A stretch of DNA of 64,000 bases from assembly GCF_011761475.1 (NCBI RefSeq), contig NZ_JAASRS010000001.1, positions 1,364,001 to 1,428,000 of the forward strand, in the 5' to 3' direction. This document shows positions 54,137-63,678 of this stretch, piece after piece (positions within the stretch are counted from its first letter, which is position 1; the number at the start of each line of letters is the position of its first letter). A program made the position numbers and the translations under genes. The notes under the pieces were generated by a model. The model was not told where the DNA came from, made no database searches, and worked only from the letters and a program-made list of their open reading frames with translations. Source of the stretch: Saccharococcus thermophilus. Its GTDB lineage: Bacteria > Bacillota > Bacilli > Bacillales > Anoxybacillaceae.

Positions 54137-55815
54137 GCTCTCGCCCCTTTTTCTAATTTTTGATACTCTTCCTCTTGCAATTTCCGCCATAGCAATTTTC
54201 CGCTCGATGTCATCGGCAAAGACGAGCGAAACTCGACAAGGCGCGGATATTTATAAGCGGCCATCTGTGTTTTCGCCCATTCAATAATTTCTTCTTCTGT
54301 GATTTTGCCGACGTATTCTTCCTGGAGCACGATAAACGCCTTTACCGTCTCGCCGCGGCGCGGATCAGGAACGCCGACAACGCACGCTTGCTGGACGGCC
54401 GGGTGTTTATACAGAAGCGATTCGACTTCCGTCGGCCATACTTTATACCCGGACGCGTTGATCATTCGTTTAACGCGGTCAACGATGAAGAAATATCCTT
54501 CCTCATCCATCCGGCCGATATCGCCGGTGCGGAAAAATCGCTTTCCGTCAAGTTCAATAAACGCTTCTTCCGTTTCTTTTTCGCGGCGGTAATAGCCTTT
54601 AAACACTTGCGGGCCGTGCACGACGATTTCGCCGACTTCCCCGACGCCAAGCTCTTTTCCGGTTGCCGGGTCAATGATGCGGGCGTCCACGTCAAACGAT
54701 GGAATGCCTAAGCATTGCAATTTCGGACGATCCGGCGGGTTAAAATGCGTCTGCGAAATCGTTTCGGAAAGCCCGTATCCTTCCATATATTTCACTCCTG
54801 TCAGCTTAAACAATTTTTCTCCAACCGCTTCCGGAAGCGGCGCTCCCCCGCCGGCGATGCTAACAAGAGAAGAAATATCATATTTTGATAATGATGGATT
54901 GGCTAAAAAGTCAATGAGCATCGTGCTTATATTTACCCAATGCGTGCAGCGATGCATTTCAATCAAACACGCGGCGCTGTCGCGATTCCAGCGCGTCATC
55001 ATCACCATGGCCGATCCGGCAAAAATCGGAAGATGCATGCTATGGACCATTCCCGTCACATGAAAGAGCGGCAAGGTAACGAGGCAAACAGAATCGCTTG
55101 TTACGTTCGCCCAATGATAGGCGCCGACAATGTTGGCGTTGACCGTCCGGTGTGAATGAACGCATCCTTTTGGCACTCCCGTTGTTCCCGATGTATACGG
55201 AAGCACGGCAATATCATCGACATGTCCCTGATATGGGTTCGGCGGAAGATTTGCTTCTAAACAATCGTTCCAGTAGTAAACATGTTCATGGTCATACGTT
55301 TGCCGCGGCAATGCGACTTCATCCGGAAGCGCAATCGGCGAAAATTCGGAAATATAATCCGAATAAGCGGCGACGATAATATGCTCGAGCGGCGTTGCAG
55401 ATAAAAGCGGCGCCGCTTTGGCGAACAGCTCCTGCCCGACAATGCCGACTTTCGTTTCGCAATCTTTGACGTAAAACGAAAGCTCTTCCGTCGTGTTCAT
55501 CGGGTTAATCGGAACGACAATCGCTTCGGCGCGCAAAATCGCGTAGTAGGAAACGATAAACTGCGGGGAATTCTGCATGTATAAAAGCACTCGGTCTCCT
55601 GGCTGAACGGAAAGCTTTTGCTGCAGGTAGCCGGCAAGCGCGTTGACTTGCTCCCATAATTGCTTATAAGAATAAGAGGCGCCGTAATAATGGATGGCGG
55701 TTTTTTGAGGGTAGCGCTTCGCTGTCGTTTCTAAATGATCGACGATCGTTGTTTCCGGCACGGTCAGCGTTTTGCTCAACCGTTTCGGCCAATACGGAAA
55801 GTGACGTGTGTTCAT
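54133..55815 (-). CDS. AMP-forming acyl-CoA ligase
   Basis: A 560-residue ANL-family enzyme activating a fatty or related acid with ATP and CoA. The P-loop is LPYTSGTTGVPKG; YGLSETISQ is motif A5, RTGDIGRMDEEGYFFIVDR the hinge region and TSSGKLLWRKL the catalytic Lys. Start ATG 55815, after GGGGAGAGGGG. Coupled with a lactonase gene, so it may activate the acid released by lactone opening (inference). A TetR-type palindrome lies upstream. Confidence 0.88.
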   Translation of the reverse strand: MNTRHFPYWPKRLSKTLTVPETTIVDHLETTAKRYPQKTAIHYYGASYSYKQLWEQVNALAGYLQQKLSVQPGDRVLLYMQNSPQFIVSYYAILRAEAIVVPINPMNTTEELSFYVKDCETKVGIVGQELFAKAAPLLSATPLEHIIVAAYSDYISEFSPIALPDEVALPRQTYDHEHVYYWNDCLEANLPPNPYQGHVDDIAVLPYTSGTTGVPKGCVHSHRTVNANIVGAYHWANVTSDSVCLVTLPLFHVTGMVHSMHLPIFAGSAMVMMTRWNRDSAACLIEMHRCTHWVNISTMLIDFLANPSLSKYDISSLVSIAGGGAPLPEAVGEKLFKLTGVKYMEGYGLSETISQTHFNPPDRPKLQCLGIPSFDVDARIIDPATGKELGVGEVGEIVVHGPQVFKGYYRREKETEEAFIELDGKRFFRTGDIGRMDEEGYFFIVDRVKRMINASGYKVWPTEVESLLYKHPAVQQACVVGVPDPRRGETVKAFIVLQEEYVGKITEEEIIEWAKTQMAAYKYPRLVEFRSSLPMTSSGKLLWRKLQEEEYQKLEKGARA

Positions 55816-55933
55816 CGAATCCCCTCTCCCCTATAAAATGTTAATAGAAAGCGGTTACAATTTCGTTCGTTAGTAAAAAACATATGCGCTCGCCTTTTTA
55901 ATCTACTGCTCCTATCATTTTCACCACGTGTTA

Positions 55934-55947
55934 ACTAACTGGTTAGT
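55934..55947. promoter_or_regulatory. Palindromic operator upstream of the ligase-lactonase operon
   Basis: ACTAAC-TG-GTTAGT is a perfect palindrome of 6-base arms 120 bases before the ligase start, of the kind bound by TetR-family regulators of fatty-acid genes. No regulator gene is adjacent. Confidence 0.5.
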
Positions 55948-56082
55948 ATGTTGTGTGTGCATTTTTTTATCATGATACCGTATCTTTTTGAGAATATCAA
56001 TAATATTTTGAATATTCCTTTTATACAAACAAAAAACTTGATAAAATGAAGAGGATTGAAATCTCTTTTAGGAGGATACCAG

Positions 56083-56757
56083 ATGACATTACGATACGGG
56101 ATTGATGCTCCGTTTTGGGTAGGGACTTTGATTACTGTCGGTTTCGTTTTTTCACTTATAAGCCTCATGGGATTGCCGCATAGCATAGGCGGTCTTTTCT
56201 TTGGTTTATTCCTATTATGTATGGGACTATGGATGTTTTTCTACTCTACCGTCATCAAAATCAAGCATCGCTATGTCATTTTGCAGCTTGCGGAAGTTCG
56301 AGCGGGGGAAGAAGTGCTCGATGTCGGCACAGGCCGGGGGCTTCTCGCCATTGCGGCGGCTAAGCTAGGATGCAATGTCACCGCGATTGACCATTGGTCA
56401 CAGTGGGATATAAGCGGCAACGGAAGGGAAGCGTTTTTCAAAAACATCGAAATCGAAAATGCTCCCCCGATTGAGCTGATTGACGGAGATGCCCGCGAAT
56501 TGCCATTTGCGGATGAGCGTTTTGACGCGGTGGTTTCCAACTTTGTCATTCATAACATTAAAGGCGCTAAGGGCAGAGAACAAGCAGTAAGGGAGATGTG
56601 GCGCGTTTTGCGACCAAATGGGAGGCTAGTGATTTCTGATATGCAGCGGGTATCGGAATACATCGAGATACTGACTCCTCTGGCCAGCCGCATCGAAACA
56701 AAGAAAGTGTTTTACACCTTTCCGTTTTCACAAATCGTGGTGGCCTATAAAAAATAA
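56083..56757 (+). CDS. Membrane-anchored class I SAM methyltransferase
   Basis: A 224-residue protein: two membrane helices (about 13-30 and 36-58), then a methyltransferase domain with EVLDVGTGRGLLAIAAAK (SAM loop), TAIDHW, LIDGDARELPFAD, and VSNFVIHNI. Start ATG 56083 after AGGAGG, 7 bases. Such membrane-tethered enzymes often act on small molecules or lipids; the substrate is unknown. It stands alone. Confidence 0.85.
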   Translation: MTLRYGIDAPFWVGTLITVGFVFSLISLMGLPHSIGGLFFGLFLLCMGLWMFFYSTVIKIKHRYVILQLAEVRAGEEVLDVGTGRGLLAIAAAKLGCNVTAIDHWSQWDISGNGREAFFKNIEIENAPPIELIDGDARELPFADERFDAVVSNFVIHNIKGAKGREQAVREMWRVLRPNGRLVISDMQRVSEYIEILTPLASRIETKKVFYTFPFSQIVVAYKK

Positions 56758-56859
56758 CACAACTAAAAAAGGATAAAATCGATTTCCCGCCGCCCGTTCC
56801 CCATAAAAGCCTATTCACTAACCGCGATGCCAAAATAAAAGGACGGTGCAATGCCGGCG

Positions 56860-57696
56860 TTATAGGAAGCGGCGCAACACTGGAACGCATTCCGACATCG
56901 AGGCGACGATGACATCGGCGTCGCCTTGCTTAGCCAATCTATACGCATCGATAAAAATGGTGCGGCAGCCAAGCCGGCTTGCCGGGAGGATGTCATTTTC
57001 CAAATTGTCGCCAATGCTGATCATCTCTTCATACTGGATATGATAGCGATCTCGAATCGTTTGCAGATGGCTTGCCGTTTTGATCGGTTTGCCTGCTTGA
57101 AAAATTTTATGATGAAAAACATCAGCCAGCTTTAGTTTGTGCAAAATAGCCTCGCTGTCCGGCTTCGGGCTGTTCGTCATTAAAATGAGCACTTTACGGT
57201 TTTTCAGCTGCTCTAGCGTCTCGGCCAGCCCGGGAACTCCGTTCATCGCAAAATCCGGCCCCATCATCCACTTTCTCGTTTCCAAAAACGCCGCATATGT
57301 ATCTTCATTCGTTAAACCATAATGACGGCCGATCGAGCTTGGCACCCACCATAAGTCGCCGATGCTAAATAAGCGGTCAAGATCGATTTTCACCTGCCCG
57401 GGGTAGATCGTTTTTGCTTCGGCAACTGCCAGCTTTTCGCCGTTCCAGCGGTACGCTTCGCTCACGAATCCGTTTTGCAAAAACAAAATAAGATCTTCGC
57501 CGGCATCATACACACTGCCGATGCGAAGCGGATGGCGGCCGGAAAGAACCGCGCGGTAATCTTCCCAAAAGCGGGGTCGATCTTCTTCACGCAGCCGCTT
57601 AGCGACCTGCGCGGCGTAATATTCAAAATGATGGGTTTCTTCATACAATGTGCCGTCTAAATCAAAGACAATCGCTTTTACGTTTCCGTTGTTCAT
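56860..57696 (-). CDS. HAD-superfamily hydrolase
   Basis: A 278-residue phosphatase-type protein: motif I FDLDGTLYEETHHF, motif II LILMTNSPK, motif III Lys in QAGKPIKTAS and motif IV SIGDNLENDILPA. A large helical cap lies between I and II. Start ATG 57696 behind GGGGG. The substrate is unknown. The 173 bases upstream (57697-57869) show no gene. Confidence 0.88.
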   Translation of the reverse strand: MNNGNVKAIVFDLDGTLYEETHHFEYYAAQVAKRLREEDRPRFWEDYRAVLSGRHPLRIGSVYDAGEDLILFLQNGFVSEAYRWNGEKLAVAEAKTIYPGQVKIDLDRLFSIGDLWWVPSSIGRHYGLTNEDTYAAFLETRKWMMGPDFAMNGVPGLAETLEQLKNRKVLILMTNSPKPDSEAILHKLKLADVFHHKIFQAGKPIKTASHLQTIRDRYHIQYEEMISIGDNLENDILPASRLGCRTIFIDAYRLAKQGDADVIVASMSECVPVLRRFL

Positions 57697-57869
57697 GCTG
57701 CTTCCCCCTTCTTGATCGCTGCGGCCGCTCGATATGTTTGTTTTCCGGCCGCAAGCGTTTAGTAACTCAGTTGGAAGCACGCCGGTCAGGTGCCGGTTGC
57801 CTGGATGTCACACTTTTTTATATTATTATAAGACAGCATCACAAAAATACAAATGATGGAAATCATGAA

Positions 57870-58541
57870 CTAGCAAACAAGCGCTGGCCAATCGAACGCG
57901 GCCAATTCGTGAAACTGCTTGATCACTACATCCGCTGCCGCCAACTCTTCACCCGCGGCAAAACCAAATTGGCAGCCAATGGCGACTAGCCCGTTTTCTT
58001 TTGCCGCCTCGATATCGGAACGTCGATCCCCTACCATCACCGCTTTTTCAATCCCGTAATCATTCAACAGCTGTTTGACTAATGCGGATTTCGACGTCAG
58101 GGAAAACCGATCGAGGCTGTAAAAATCGATAAAATAGCGCTCGAGCAAAAAGGCGGTCCGAATCGCGGCGAGATAGCGCTGACGCCCGTTGCTTGCGACA
58201 AAAAGCGGAATTCCTTGATCGGCAAGGGCCGCAAGCGTCGTGTGCACGTCTGGATATAACCGCCCGTTTCCTTGCCTGATTTCATCAATGATATCATCCA
58301 AAAACCATGCGGCTGCTCGGTCGCGCACCCCTTCACTCTCTTCCGGCATCAATTGGCGCCATACTTCTGGAATCGGAACGCCAAGAATCCGCAAATATTT
58401 CTCGACTGGCGTGTCCCCTTGCCACAGCCCTTCACGGCGCAGACGGCCAAACGTCTTATGCAGGGCAGGAACAAGAACGGTTTCCGTTTGAAACAGCGTG
58501 CCGTCCATATCGAAAATGACGGCAAATGGAATTTCGTTCAT
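57870..58541 (-). CDS. HAD-superfamily phosphatase (Gph/PgmB-like)
   Basis: A 223-residue protein: motif I FDMDGTLFQTE, motif II LFVASNGRQRYL, motif III Lys in LTSKSALVKQLL, motif IV VMVGDRRSDIEAAKENG. It resembles phosphoglycolate phosphatase-type enzymes with a C1 cap, of interest because glycolate genes are in the window, but they are 30 kb away and no link is shown. ATG 58541 overlaps the stop of the upstream GNAT remnant by 4 bases. Confidence 0.87.
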   Translation of the reverse strand: MNEIPFAVIFDMDGTLFQTETVLVPALHKTFGRLRREGLWQGDTPVEKYLRILGVPIPEVWRQLMPEESEGVRDRAAAWFLDDIIDEIRQGNGRLYPDVHTTLAALADQGIPLFVASNGRQRYLAAIRTAFLLERYFIDFYSLDRFSLTSKSALVKQLLNDYGIEKAVMVGDRRSDIEAAKENGLVAIGCQFGFAAGEELAAADVVIKQFHELAAFDWPALVC

Positions 58542-59005
58542 GTTGTTTCCTCCTTTTGAAACAGCAGCAACATTGAATCCATCACCGGCTCATAACCGAT
58601 TTCCATATAAATTTTATTCGAAGTCGGGTTGTCTAAATCGGTATAAAGGGAAGCGGTTTTATATCCTAAATCTAATACATGTTGCGTCAGTGCCGCCACA
58701 CAATCAGAAGCGTATCCATTTTTTCGTTTTTCCGGCGGCGTATATACCCAGCCGATCGTTACATTCGTTTTCGTTGGACGGGCCCAGCGCGCCATCGAAA
58801 CCGGCTCCCCATCGATCATCCATACGTATAGTTGCTGATTGGCGATCGCTCCTTGCACCGCCTGTGCCGCTTCCTCTGCGGATGCCGGAAGTCTAACGTC
58901 CTCACAAAACCGGACAAACCATTGGCACAGCATTTCCATATCGCTCATTTGCGCCGGACGCAACACGCCTCGTTGAGAGGCAGACCTTTTCACCTGTTTC
59001 AGCAC
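58538..59005 (-). pseudogene. GNAT acetyltransferase, 3-prime part cut by IS200/IS605 element
   Basis: About 150 residues of the GNAT catalytic half: GVLRPAQMSDMEMLCQWF, RWARPTKTNVTIGWVYTPPEKRKNGYASDCVAALTQ (acetyl-CoA loop) and TDLDNPTSNKIYMEIGYEPV. The natural start is missing; the 5-prime remnant (MIEFRRYADFS) lies beyond the element at 60625-60747. About 90 residues between the two parts are lost, so insertion was joined with deletion. Confidence 0.8.
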
Positions 59006-59009
59006 TTGA

Positions 59010-59077
59010 CCACTCCTTATGCCTAAAGGCAGGGGATTCTTGGGTAATCCCTTCTACCGAAGAGAAATGGACCAAGC
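59010..59077 (-). ncRNA. Probable omega-RNA (reRNA) 3-prime segment of TnpB
   Basis: The bases between the tnpB stop and the element end carry the conserved right-end hairpin. In known TnpB systems an RNA covering this region plus the adjacent host bases guides the nuclease; the guide here would start about 59008 and read into the GNAT remnant. Confidence 0.4.
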
Positions 59078-60235
59078 TCAACCCGCCGGCCCAGCGGTGA
59101 ATAGTCTTATACCTTCTTGCAAGATGTTTATAGCTGCGTTTACGTCCCGGTCATGGTGCGCTCCGCAATTCGGGCATGTCCACACCCGCAAGTTTAGGTT
59201 TTTGACTTCTTTGTTTTGATAGCCACATTCAGAGCAAAGTTGTGAAGATGGAAATTGTTTGTCCATTTTTACGATGGTTCTGCCATACCATTTCGCCTTA
59301 TATTCCAACATATCTACAAACTCAGACCAAGACGCATCTGTGATTGATTTTGCCAGATGATGATTCTTAACCATGTTTTTTACTTGCAAGTCCTCCAAAC
59401 AGATTACTTGGTTTTCGTCAATCAGTTTGGTAGACAGCTTATGTAGGAAGTCACGTCTTGCATTGACGATTTTTTCATGAATTCGAGCCACTTTTAAGCG
59501 TGCTTTGTTCCAGTTGGAACCGCCTTTTTGGCGGCGAGATAGGATTCGTTGCCACCTAGCCAGCTTCTTTTCATACTTTCTGAAATATTTCGGCGCATTG
59601 ATTTTTTCTCCAGTAGAGAGAATGGCGAAATCTTTTAAACCAAGATCGATGCCAATGGCTTTTCCTTGGCTAACGGGTTTATATGGGCAGCAGTTCCTTT
59701 CGCATAGAATGGAAACAAAGTACTTTCCAGATGGATGGCGCCGAATCGTGGCGGAAAGAATTCTGCCTTCTACTTCCCGTGATTTTGCGAAACGTACCCA
59801 TCCTAACTTGGGTAGTTTGACTTGATTTCCAACTACTTCGATCGATGGTTTTCCTTTCTTTGGGTAGTTGCATTGGCTAGTGTAAGTTTGGACAGGGTTT
59901 TTCTTGCTCTTGAAACGTGGGCGGCCATTCTGCTTTTGGAAAAAACGTTGGAAGGCGTCGTCCAGATGTTTTAGCGCATTTTGAAGGGCTGTAGAATCGA
60001 CTTCTGTTAACCATTCCCATTCCTTTTTCAATGGAGTTAACTGATTTGCGCAAGTGTTATAGGTTAAACCTTTGCCTGTTTGCTCATACGCTTCATTCCA
60101 CTTGGCTAAAAAGTGATTGAAAACAAAACGGCAGCATCCGATGTTCTTGTTAATGAGTATCGCTTGTTCTTTCGTTGGATAGATCCGGAACTTAAACGAT
60201 TGGTGTGGAAGTTGTTCTTTTTTCTTTTTTGCCAT
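59078..60235 (-). CDS. tnpB: TnpB RNA-guided nuclease
   Basis: A 385-residue protein with OrfB N-terminal helix-turn-helix (about 13-60), RuvC-like nuclease with Asp197 ([11 protein letters not shown]), Glu281 (ICLEDLQV) and Asp364 (HDRDVNAA), and a zinc finger with C334, C337, C354, C357 (CSECG...CPNCG). All catalytic residues are present. TnpB proteins of this type cut DNA next to a short TAM under omega-RNA guidance. The start MAKKKKEQ has GGGAGGGA about 4 bases upstream. Confidence 0.93.
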   Translation of the reverse strand: MAKKKKEQLPHQSFKFRIYPTKEQAILINKNIGCCRFVFNHFLAKWNEAYEQTGKGLTYNTCANQLTPLKKEWEWLTEVDSTALQNALKHLDDAFQRFFQKQNGRPRFKSKKNPVQTYTSQCNYPKKGKPSIEVVGNQVKLPKLGWVRFAKSREVEGRILSATIRRHPSGKYFVSILCERNCCPYKPVSQGKAIGIDLGLKDFAILSTGEKINAPKYFRKYEKKLARWQRILSRRQKGGSNWNKARLKVARIHEKIVNARRDFLHKLSTKLIDENQVICLEDLQVKNMVKNHHLAKSITDASWSEFVDMLEYKAKWYGRTIVKMDKQFPSSQLCSECGYQNKEVKNLNLRVWTCPNCGAHHDRDVNAAINILQEGIRLFTAGPAG

Positions 60236-60239
60236 GGTT

Positions 60240-60624
60240 TTCCCTCCCGCTTCTTATTGGTTGAGATTCCATATATTGTTTTACCGCTTCCAAGGACACG
60301 GTTCCAACGGTGGCTACAAAGTAAGAGTTGGTCCATAGGGATGGCAAGCGTGATTTTCAATGCGGGAATTCCTGGCGCAATATTCGTGACGTATATCCCT
60401 TTACATGCTTAATCACTCTGTGAATACCAAACTGTGGATCGCATTGGATGAATTAGATGCACATGGTCTGGCATGACCTCCATTTCGGCCATTTCTGCCT
60501 GTAGTTCCTTTGCCTTTGATGCGAACAGTTCTTTTCATCATTCACTTACTGGAGGAACAAGTACTTTTTCCGATACTTCGGACAGAAAACGACATGATAC
60601 TTGCAATCATACACGATATTTCAG
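60240..60624 (-). pseudogene. tnpA (Y1 transposase) remnant
   Basis: Minus-strand fragments in different frames recall IS200-type TnpA: YDCKYHVVFCPKYRKK, then a stop, a piece encoding VMPDHVHL-like residues, IHRVIKHVKGYTSRILRQEF, and a C-terminal EAVKQYMESQ. Stops and frameshifts interrupt it, so the element cannot move alone. Confidence 0.8.
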
Positions 60625-60747
60625 TTACTTTGGACTTTTCTTATATTTGCCACCTAATGAAATGTTAATACCTTCATGCTGTTCTAGAAATGGCAATACA
60701 TCCTGTTTGAACAAAGAAAAGTCGGCGTATCGGCGAAATTCGATCAT
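60625..60747 (-). pseudogene. GNAT acetyltransferase, 5-prime remnant
   Basis: MIEFRRYADFSLFKQDVLPF with a GGAGCGGG site before ATG 60747; about 32 residues look native (to EGINISLG), then the frame enters the IS200/IS605 element. Matches the N-terminus expected for the GNAT gene at 58538-59005. Confidence 0.65.
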
Positions 60748-60911
60748 CTTTCCCGCTCCTTCTATGTATCTATTCGAATTTTCACAACCATTTTGCAATT
60801 TTTGTAGCATCATTATAACATGGAAACAATCGGATGCACTGTTTTTCCTGTGCAAAAAAGGACTTTTCCAGTCACTGTGGAAATAACCGATAATGAAACA
60901 GGAGAAGAAGC

Positions 60912-61249
60912 ATGCAGCCCATTCCAATTCATGAGATCCCCGAAGACATTCATGACGATGTAGGAACCATATGAAAAAGCGGCCAGCGCCGTGTCCGCCC
61001 ACACTTATTCATGGTGATTTTACGATTGATAACGTTCTTGTTCGCGACGGAAATATGGTCGGTATCATCGATTGGAGCGGCGGCGCTTTCGGAGATCCAA
61101 GGTACGATGCGGCATTGGCCATCCGTCCGAAGCAAAACGCGTTTCAACATGAATCGGACGTCATCGTGTTTTTTGAAGGATATGGGCAAAAACCGATCAC
61201 AAAAAAAGAATATGAGTATTTCGCAAACGGATTGTACGAGTTTTTCTAG
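60912..61249 (+). pseudogene. Aminoglycoside-phosphotransferase-like kinase, internally deleted
   Basis: A short start (MQPIPIHEIPEDIHDDVGTI, stop at 60972) has AGGAGAAG before it. A second frame (60971-61249) gives the C-terminal APH fold with catalytic LIHGDFTIDNVLV and VGIIDWSGGAFGDPRYD. The ATP-binding N-lobe, about 150 residues, is missing. The C-part alone cannot bind ATP, so it is treated as dead; no claim of drug resistance is supported. Confidence 0.78.
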
Positions 61250-61281
61250 AGAATATCATACATAGATAAGGAGAATGGAAC

Positions 61282-61893
61282 GTGCTTACTGCCTTCATTC
61301 ACGGCTTTATCCTAGCGCTTGGCCTGATTCTTCCGCTCGGTGCGCAAAATGTATTTGTCTTTCAGCAAGGAGCGGCGCAGCCCCGCTTTTTGCGGGCGCT
61401 TCCCGCAGTGCTTACCGCGGCGCTGTGTGATACGGCGCTCATTTTATTGGCGGTGCTCGGCGTGTCGGTGGTTGTGTTTACGATGCCCTGGCTGCAAACG
61501 ATCCTATTTACCGTTGGTTTCTTTTTTCTATTATATATGGGATGGACGGTTTGGAAGAGCCAGCCGTCTTCTGCGAACGATCAAGGGTCGATGCCGCCGA
61601 AAAAACAAATACTGTTTGCCCTTTCTGTTTCATTGCTAAATCCTCACGCGATATTGGACACCATCGGGATGATTGGCACCAATTCATTGAATTATGACGG
61701 GGCCGAAAAAGTTACTTTTACCGGTGCCTGCATTTCTGTTTCCTGGCTGTGGTTTTTCTTTCTTGCCATTGCCGGAAAAACGATTGGCCAGATTGATCAA
61801 AAAGGAACGCTGATGAAACGCATCAATCAACTTTCCGCTCTCATTATATGGGCGGTGGCAGCGTATCTGATCATAAATTTATGGAAAAATTAA
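61282..61893 (+). CDS. LysE/ArgO-family amino-acid exporter
   Basis: A 203-residue membrane protein with about six hydrophobic segments. N-terminal GLILPLGAQNVFVFQQGA and central SLLNPHAILDTIGMIG are the LysE/ArgO signatures. It exports basic amino acids in known relatives; the substrate here is not proven. Start is GTG 61282 with AAGGAG 8 bases before. It starts 32 bases after the phosphotransferase remnant. Confidence 0.88.
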   Translation: MLTAFIHGFILALGLILPLGAQNVFVFQQGAAQPRFLRALPAVLTAALCDTALILLAVLGVSVVVFTMPWLQTILFTVGFFFLLYMGWTVWKSQPSSANDQGSMPPKKQILFALSVSLLNPHAILDTIGMIGTNSLNYDGAEKVTFTGACISVSWLWFFFLAIAGKTIGQIDQKGTLMKRINQLSALIIWAVAAYLIINLWKN

Positions 61894-61898
61894 TCTCT

Positions 61899-61925
61899 CC
61901 CCACTTGCATTTGGTTGAAGTGGGG
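61899..61925. terminator. Hairpin between convergent lysE-type gene and pxpA
   Basis: CCCCACTT / AAGTGGGG with an 11-base loop between the two stops. The T-run is weak on both strands. Confidence 0.45.
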
Positions 61926-61946
61926 AACTTCCGTTGCTTTCTTCCT

Positions 61947-62705
61947 CTAGTTTATCGAACAGACATCCACACCTTCTTTTCGCAACGCTTCATATAGCCG
62001 CTTCGCAAACAGCACCGCTTTCCTGCCATCCCCGTGAATGCATACCGTTTCCGCTTCGATCGCAACGTCGATGCCTTGCAAAGTGCGGACGCGTTTTTCT
62101 TTCACCATAGTCAGCACTTGCTGGACCGCTTCTTGTTCATCAACAATCACCGCGCGCGGGTTGCTTCTTGGTGTCAATGAACCGTCTTGTTGGTACGTTC
62201 GGTCCGCGAATACTTCGTTCGCCGTGCGCAAGCCGATTTTCTTTCCAGCGCGAATTAGCTCGCTCCCGGCAAGTCCGTACAAGGCTAAGGCTGGATCGAC
62301 ATCATACACCGCTTTGGCGATCGCCTCGGCCAGCGCCGCGTCTTTCGCCGCCATGTTATAAAGGGCGCCGTGCGGCTTGACGTGCGACATCGTCCCTCCT
62401 TCCGCTTTCACAAATGCGGCGAGCGCCCCGATTTGATAAACAACATACGCATACGCTTCCTCTGGAGTGACCGCGATGTTGCGCCGGCCAAAGCCAAGCA
62501 AGTCCGGAAACCCCGGATGAGCACCGATCGCCACTTTTCGTTCCAACGCCATTTGCACCGTTTTCCGCATGACAAGCGGATCGCCGGCATGAAAGCCGCA
62601 AGCAATATTGACAGAGGTGACATAGCGCAATATCTCCTCCTCTTCACCAAGTTGGTATACCCCGAAGCTTTCGCCAATGTCGCAATTCAAATCAATGCGC
62701 GTCAT
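61947..62705 (-). CDS. pxpA: 5-oxoprolinase subunit A
   Basis: A 252-residue LamB/YcsF protein: [12 protein letters not shown] at the start, [39 protein letters not shown] and [17 protein letters not shown]. With PxpB and PxpC it forms the ATP-dependent enzyme that opens 5-oxoproline to glutamate. ATG 62705 after GGAGGGA overlaps the pxpC stop by 14 bases. Confidence 0.95.
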   Translation of the reverse strand: MTRIDLNCDIGESFGVYQLGEEEEILRYVTSVNIACGFHAGDPLVMRKTVQMALERKVAIGAHPGFPDLLGFGRRNIAVTPEEAYAYVVYQIGALAAFVKAEGGTMSHVKPHGALYNMAAKDAALAEAIAKAVYDVDPALALYGLAGSELIRAGKKIGLRTANEVFADRTYQQDGSLTPRSNPRAVIVDEQEAVQQVLTMVKEKRVRTLQGIDVAIEAETVCIHGDGRKAVLFAKRLYEALRKEGVDVCSIN

Positions 62706-63678
62706 GAACTTCCCTCCATTTTTGTTGAATCATTCGTTTCCATCTTTTCATTTGCTGTTCCCGTTCCGTATATAGCTGGCGTGCTTCCTGCCACGATACT
62801 TTTTGAAATTGAATGTGATCACCTGGGCGCGCCTGCGCTAAAATCGGAAGGTCCACGCTAATCACTTGAGCGATGCGCGGATACCCGCCTGTCGTTTGGC
62901 AATCGGCCATCAATACAATCGGCTGGCCTTTTTTTGGAACTTGAATTGTTCCAAACGTGACCGCTTCCGAAATCATTTCTTGATTCGTCTTGCGCTCAAG
63001 AGCTTGCCCTTGCAAGCGATAGCCCATGCGGTCTGATTGCGTCGTCACTTCATACGTGGAAGAAAAAAATCGCTCTTGGCTTTGCTCGGTAAACATGTGA
63101 TATTCCGGGCCTTCCACAACGCGAACAATTTTTCTCTTCCCGTTTATGTAATTTCTTGCTGAAAAAGCAATTCCCCAACGAATAGGGCTTTCTGGAATCG
63201 TTAGTGTATTGGATCGCAGCGGCAACACATCCCCCGGCTGCAGCGATCTTCCATGAAAACCACCGATGTGCGCTTGTACATGTGTAGAACGGCTATTCAT
63301 CACAAGCGGAATGTTGAGCCCGCCCGCAAACGCGACATATGCACGATAACCGTTCTGGCACGCCCCTATCGACAAAATATCGCCGCTGCGGGCGACAAGC
63401 GGTTTCCACATCGATACCGATTCACCGTTTAATGTACAGCGAAATGAACCGCCGCAAATCGCAAGGAGCGCGTCCGTTTCAAAACGAAGCGTCGGACCGC
63501 TCATCGTTATTTCTAATGTCGCTTCATTAGGGCCATTCCTGACAAGCAAATTTGCAAGGCGGCTTGCAAACGAATCCATCACTCCTCCAACAGACACACC
63601 GGCTTTTTGATATCCGAAGCGTCCTCCGTCCTGCACGGTTGTGAAAAATCCGCTATGTATTACTTGAATGGCGCTCAT
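62692..63678 (-). CDS. pxpC: 5-oxoprolinase subunit C (KipA-like)
   Basis: A 328-residue biotin-dependent-carboxylase-like protein: [56 protein letters not shown] and [13 protein letters not shown]. Start placed at ATG 63678 where the family starts ([10 protein letters not shown]); the adjacent ATG 63681 is also possible. It overlaps the end of pxpB by 26 bases, so the operon is tightly coupled. The C-terminal tail ([18 protein letters not shown]) is basic and helical. Confidence 0.93.
   Translation of the reverse strand: MSAIQVIHSGFFTTVQDGGRFGYQKAGVSVGGVMDSFASRLANLLVRNGPNEATLEITMSGPTLRFETDALLAICGGSFRCTLNGESVSMWKPLVARSGDILSIGACQNGYRAYVAFAGGLNIPLVMNSRSTHVQAHIGGFHGRSLQPGDVLPLRSNTLTIPESPIRWGIAFSARNYINGKRKIVRVVEGPEYHMFTEQSQERFFSSTYEVTTQSDRMGYRLQGQALERKTNQEMISEAVTFGTIQVPKKGQPIVLMADCQTTGGYPRIAQVISVDLPILAQARPGDHIQFQKVSWQEARQLYTEREQQMKRWKRMIQQKWREVHDAH

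Larger units (their letters stand above)
59008..60624 (-). mobile_element. IS200/IS605-type element, tnpB intact, tnpA decayed
   Basis: Contains a full tnpB and a ruined tnpA in one direction. The right end (tnpB side) has the subterminal hairpin GCCTAAAGGC (59021-59030) after AAGAATCCCCTGCC, typical of this group and of the omega-RNA scaffold. Boundaries are approximate since these elements make no target duplication. Confidence 0.8.

Noticed and set aside
60971-61249. Functional aminoglycoside resistance kinase
   Set aside because: Only the C-lobe remains and the ATP-binding N-lobe is missing.
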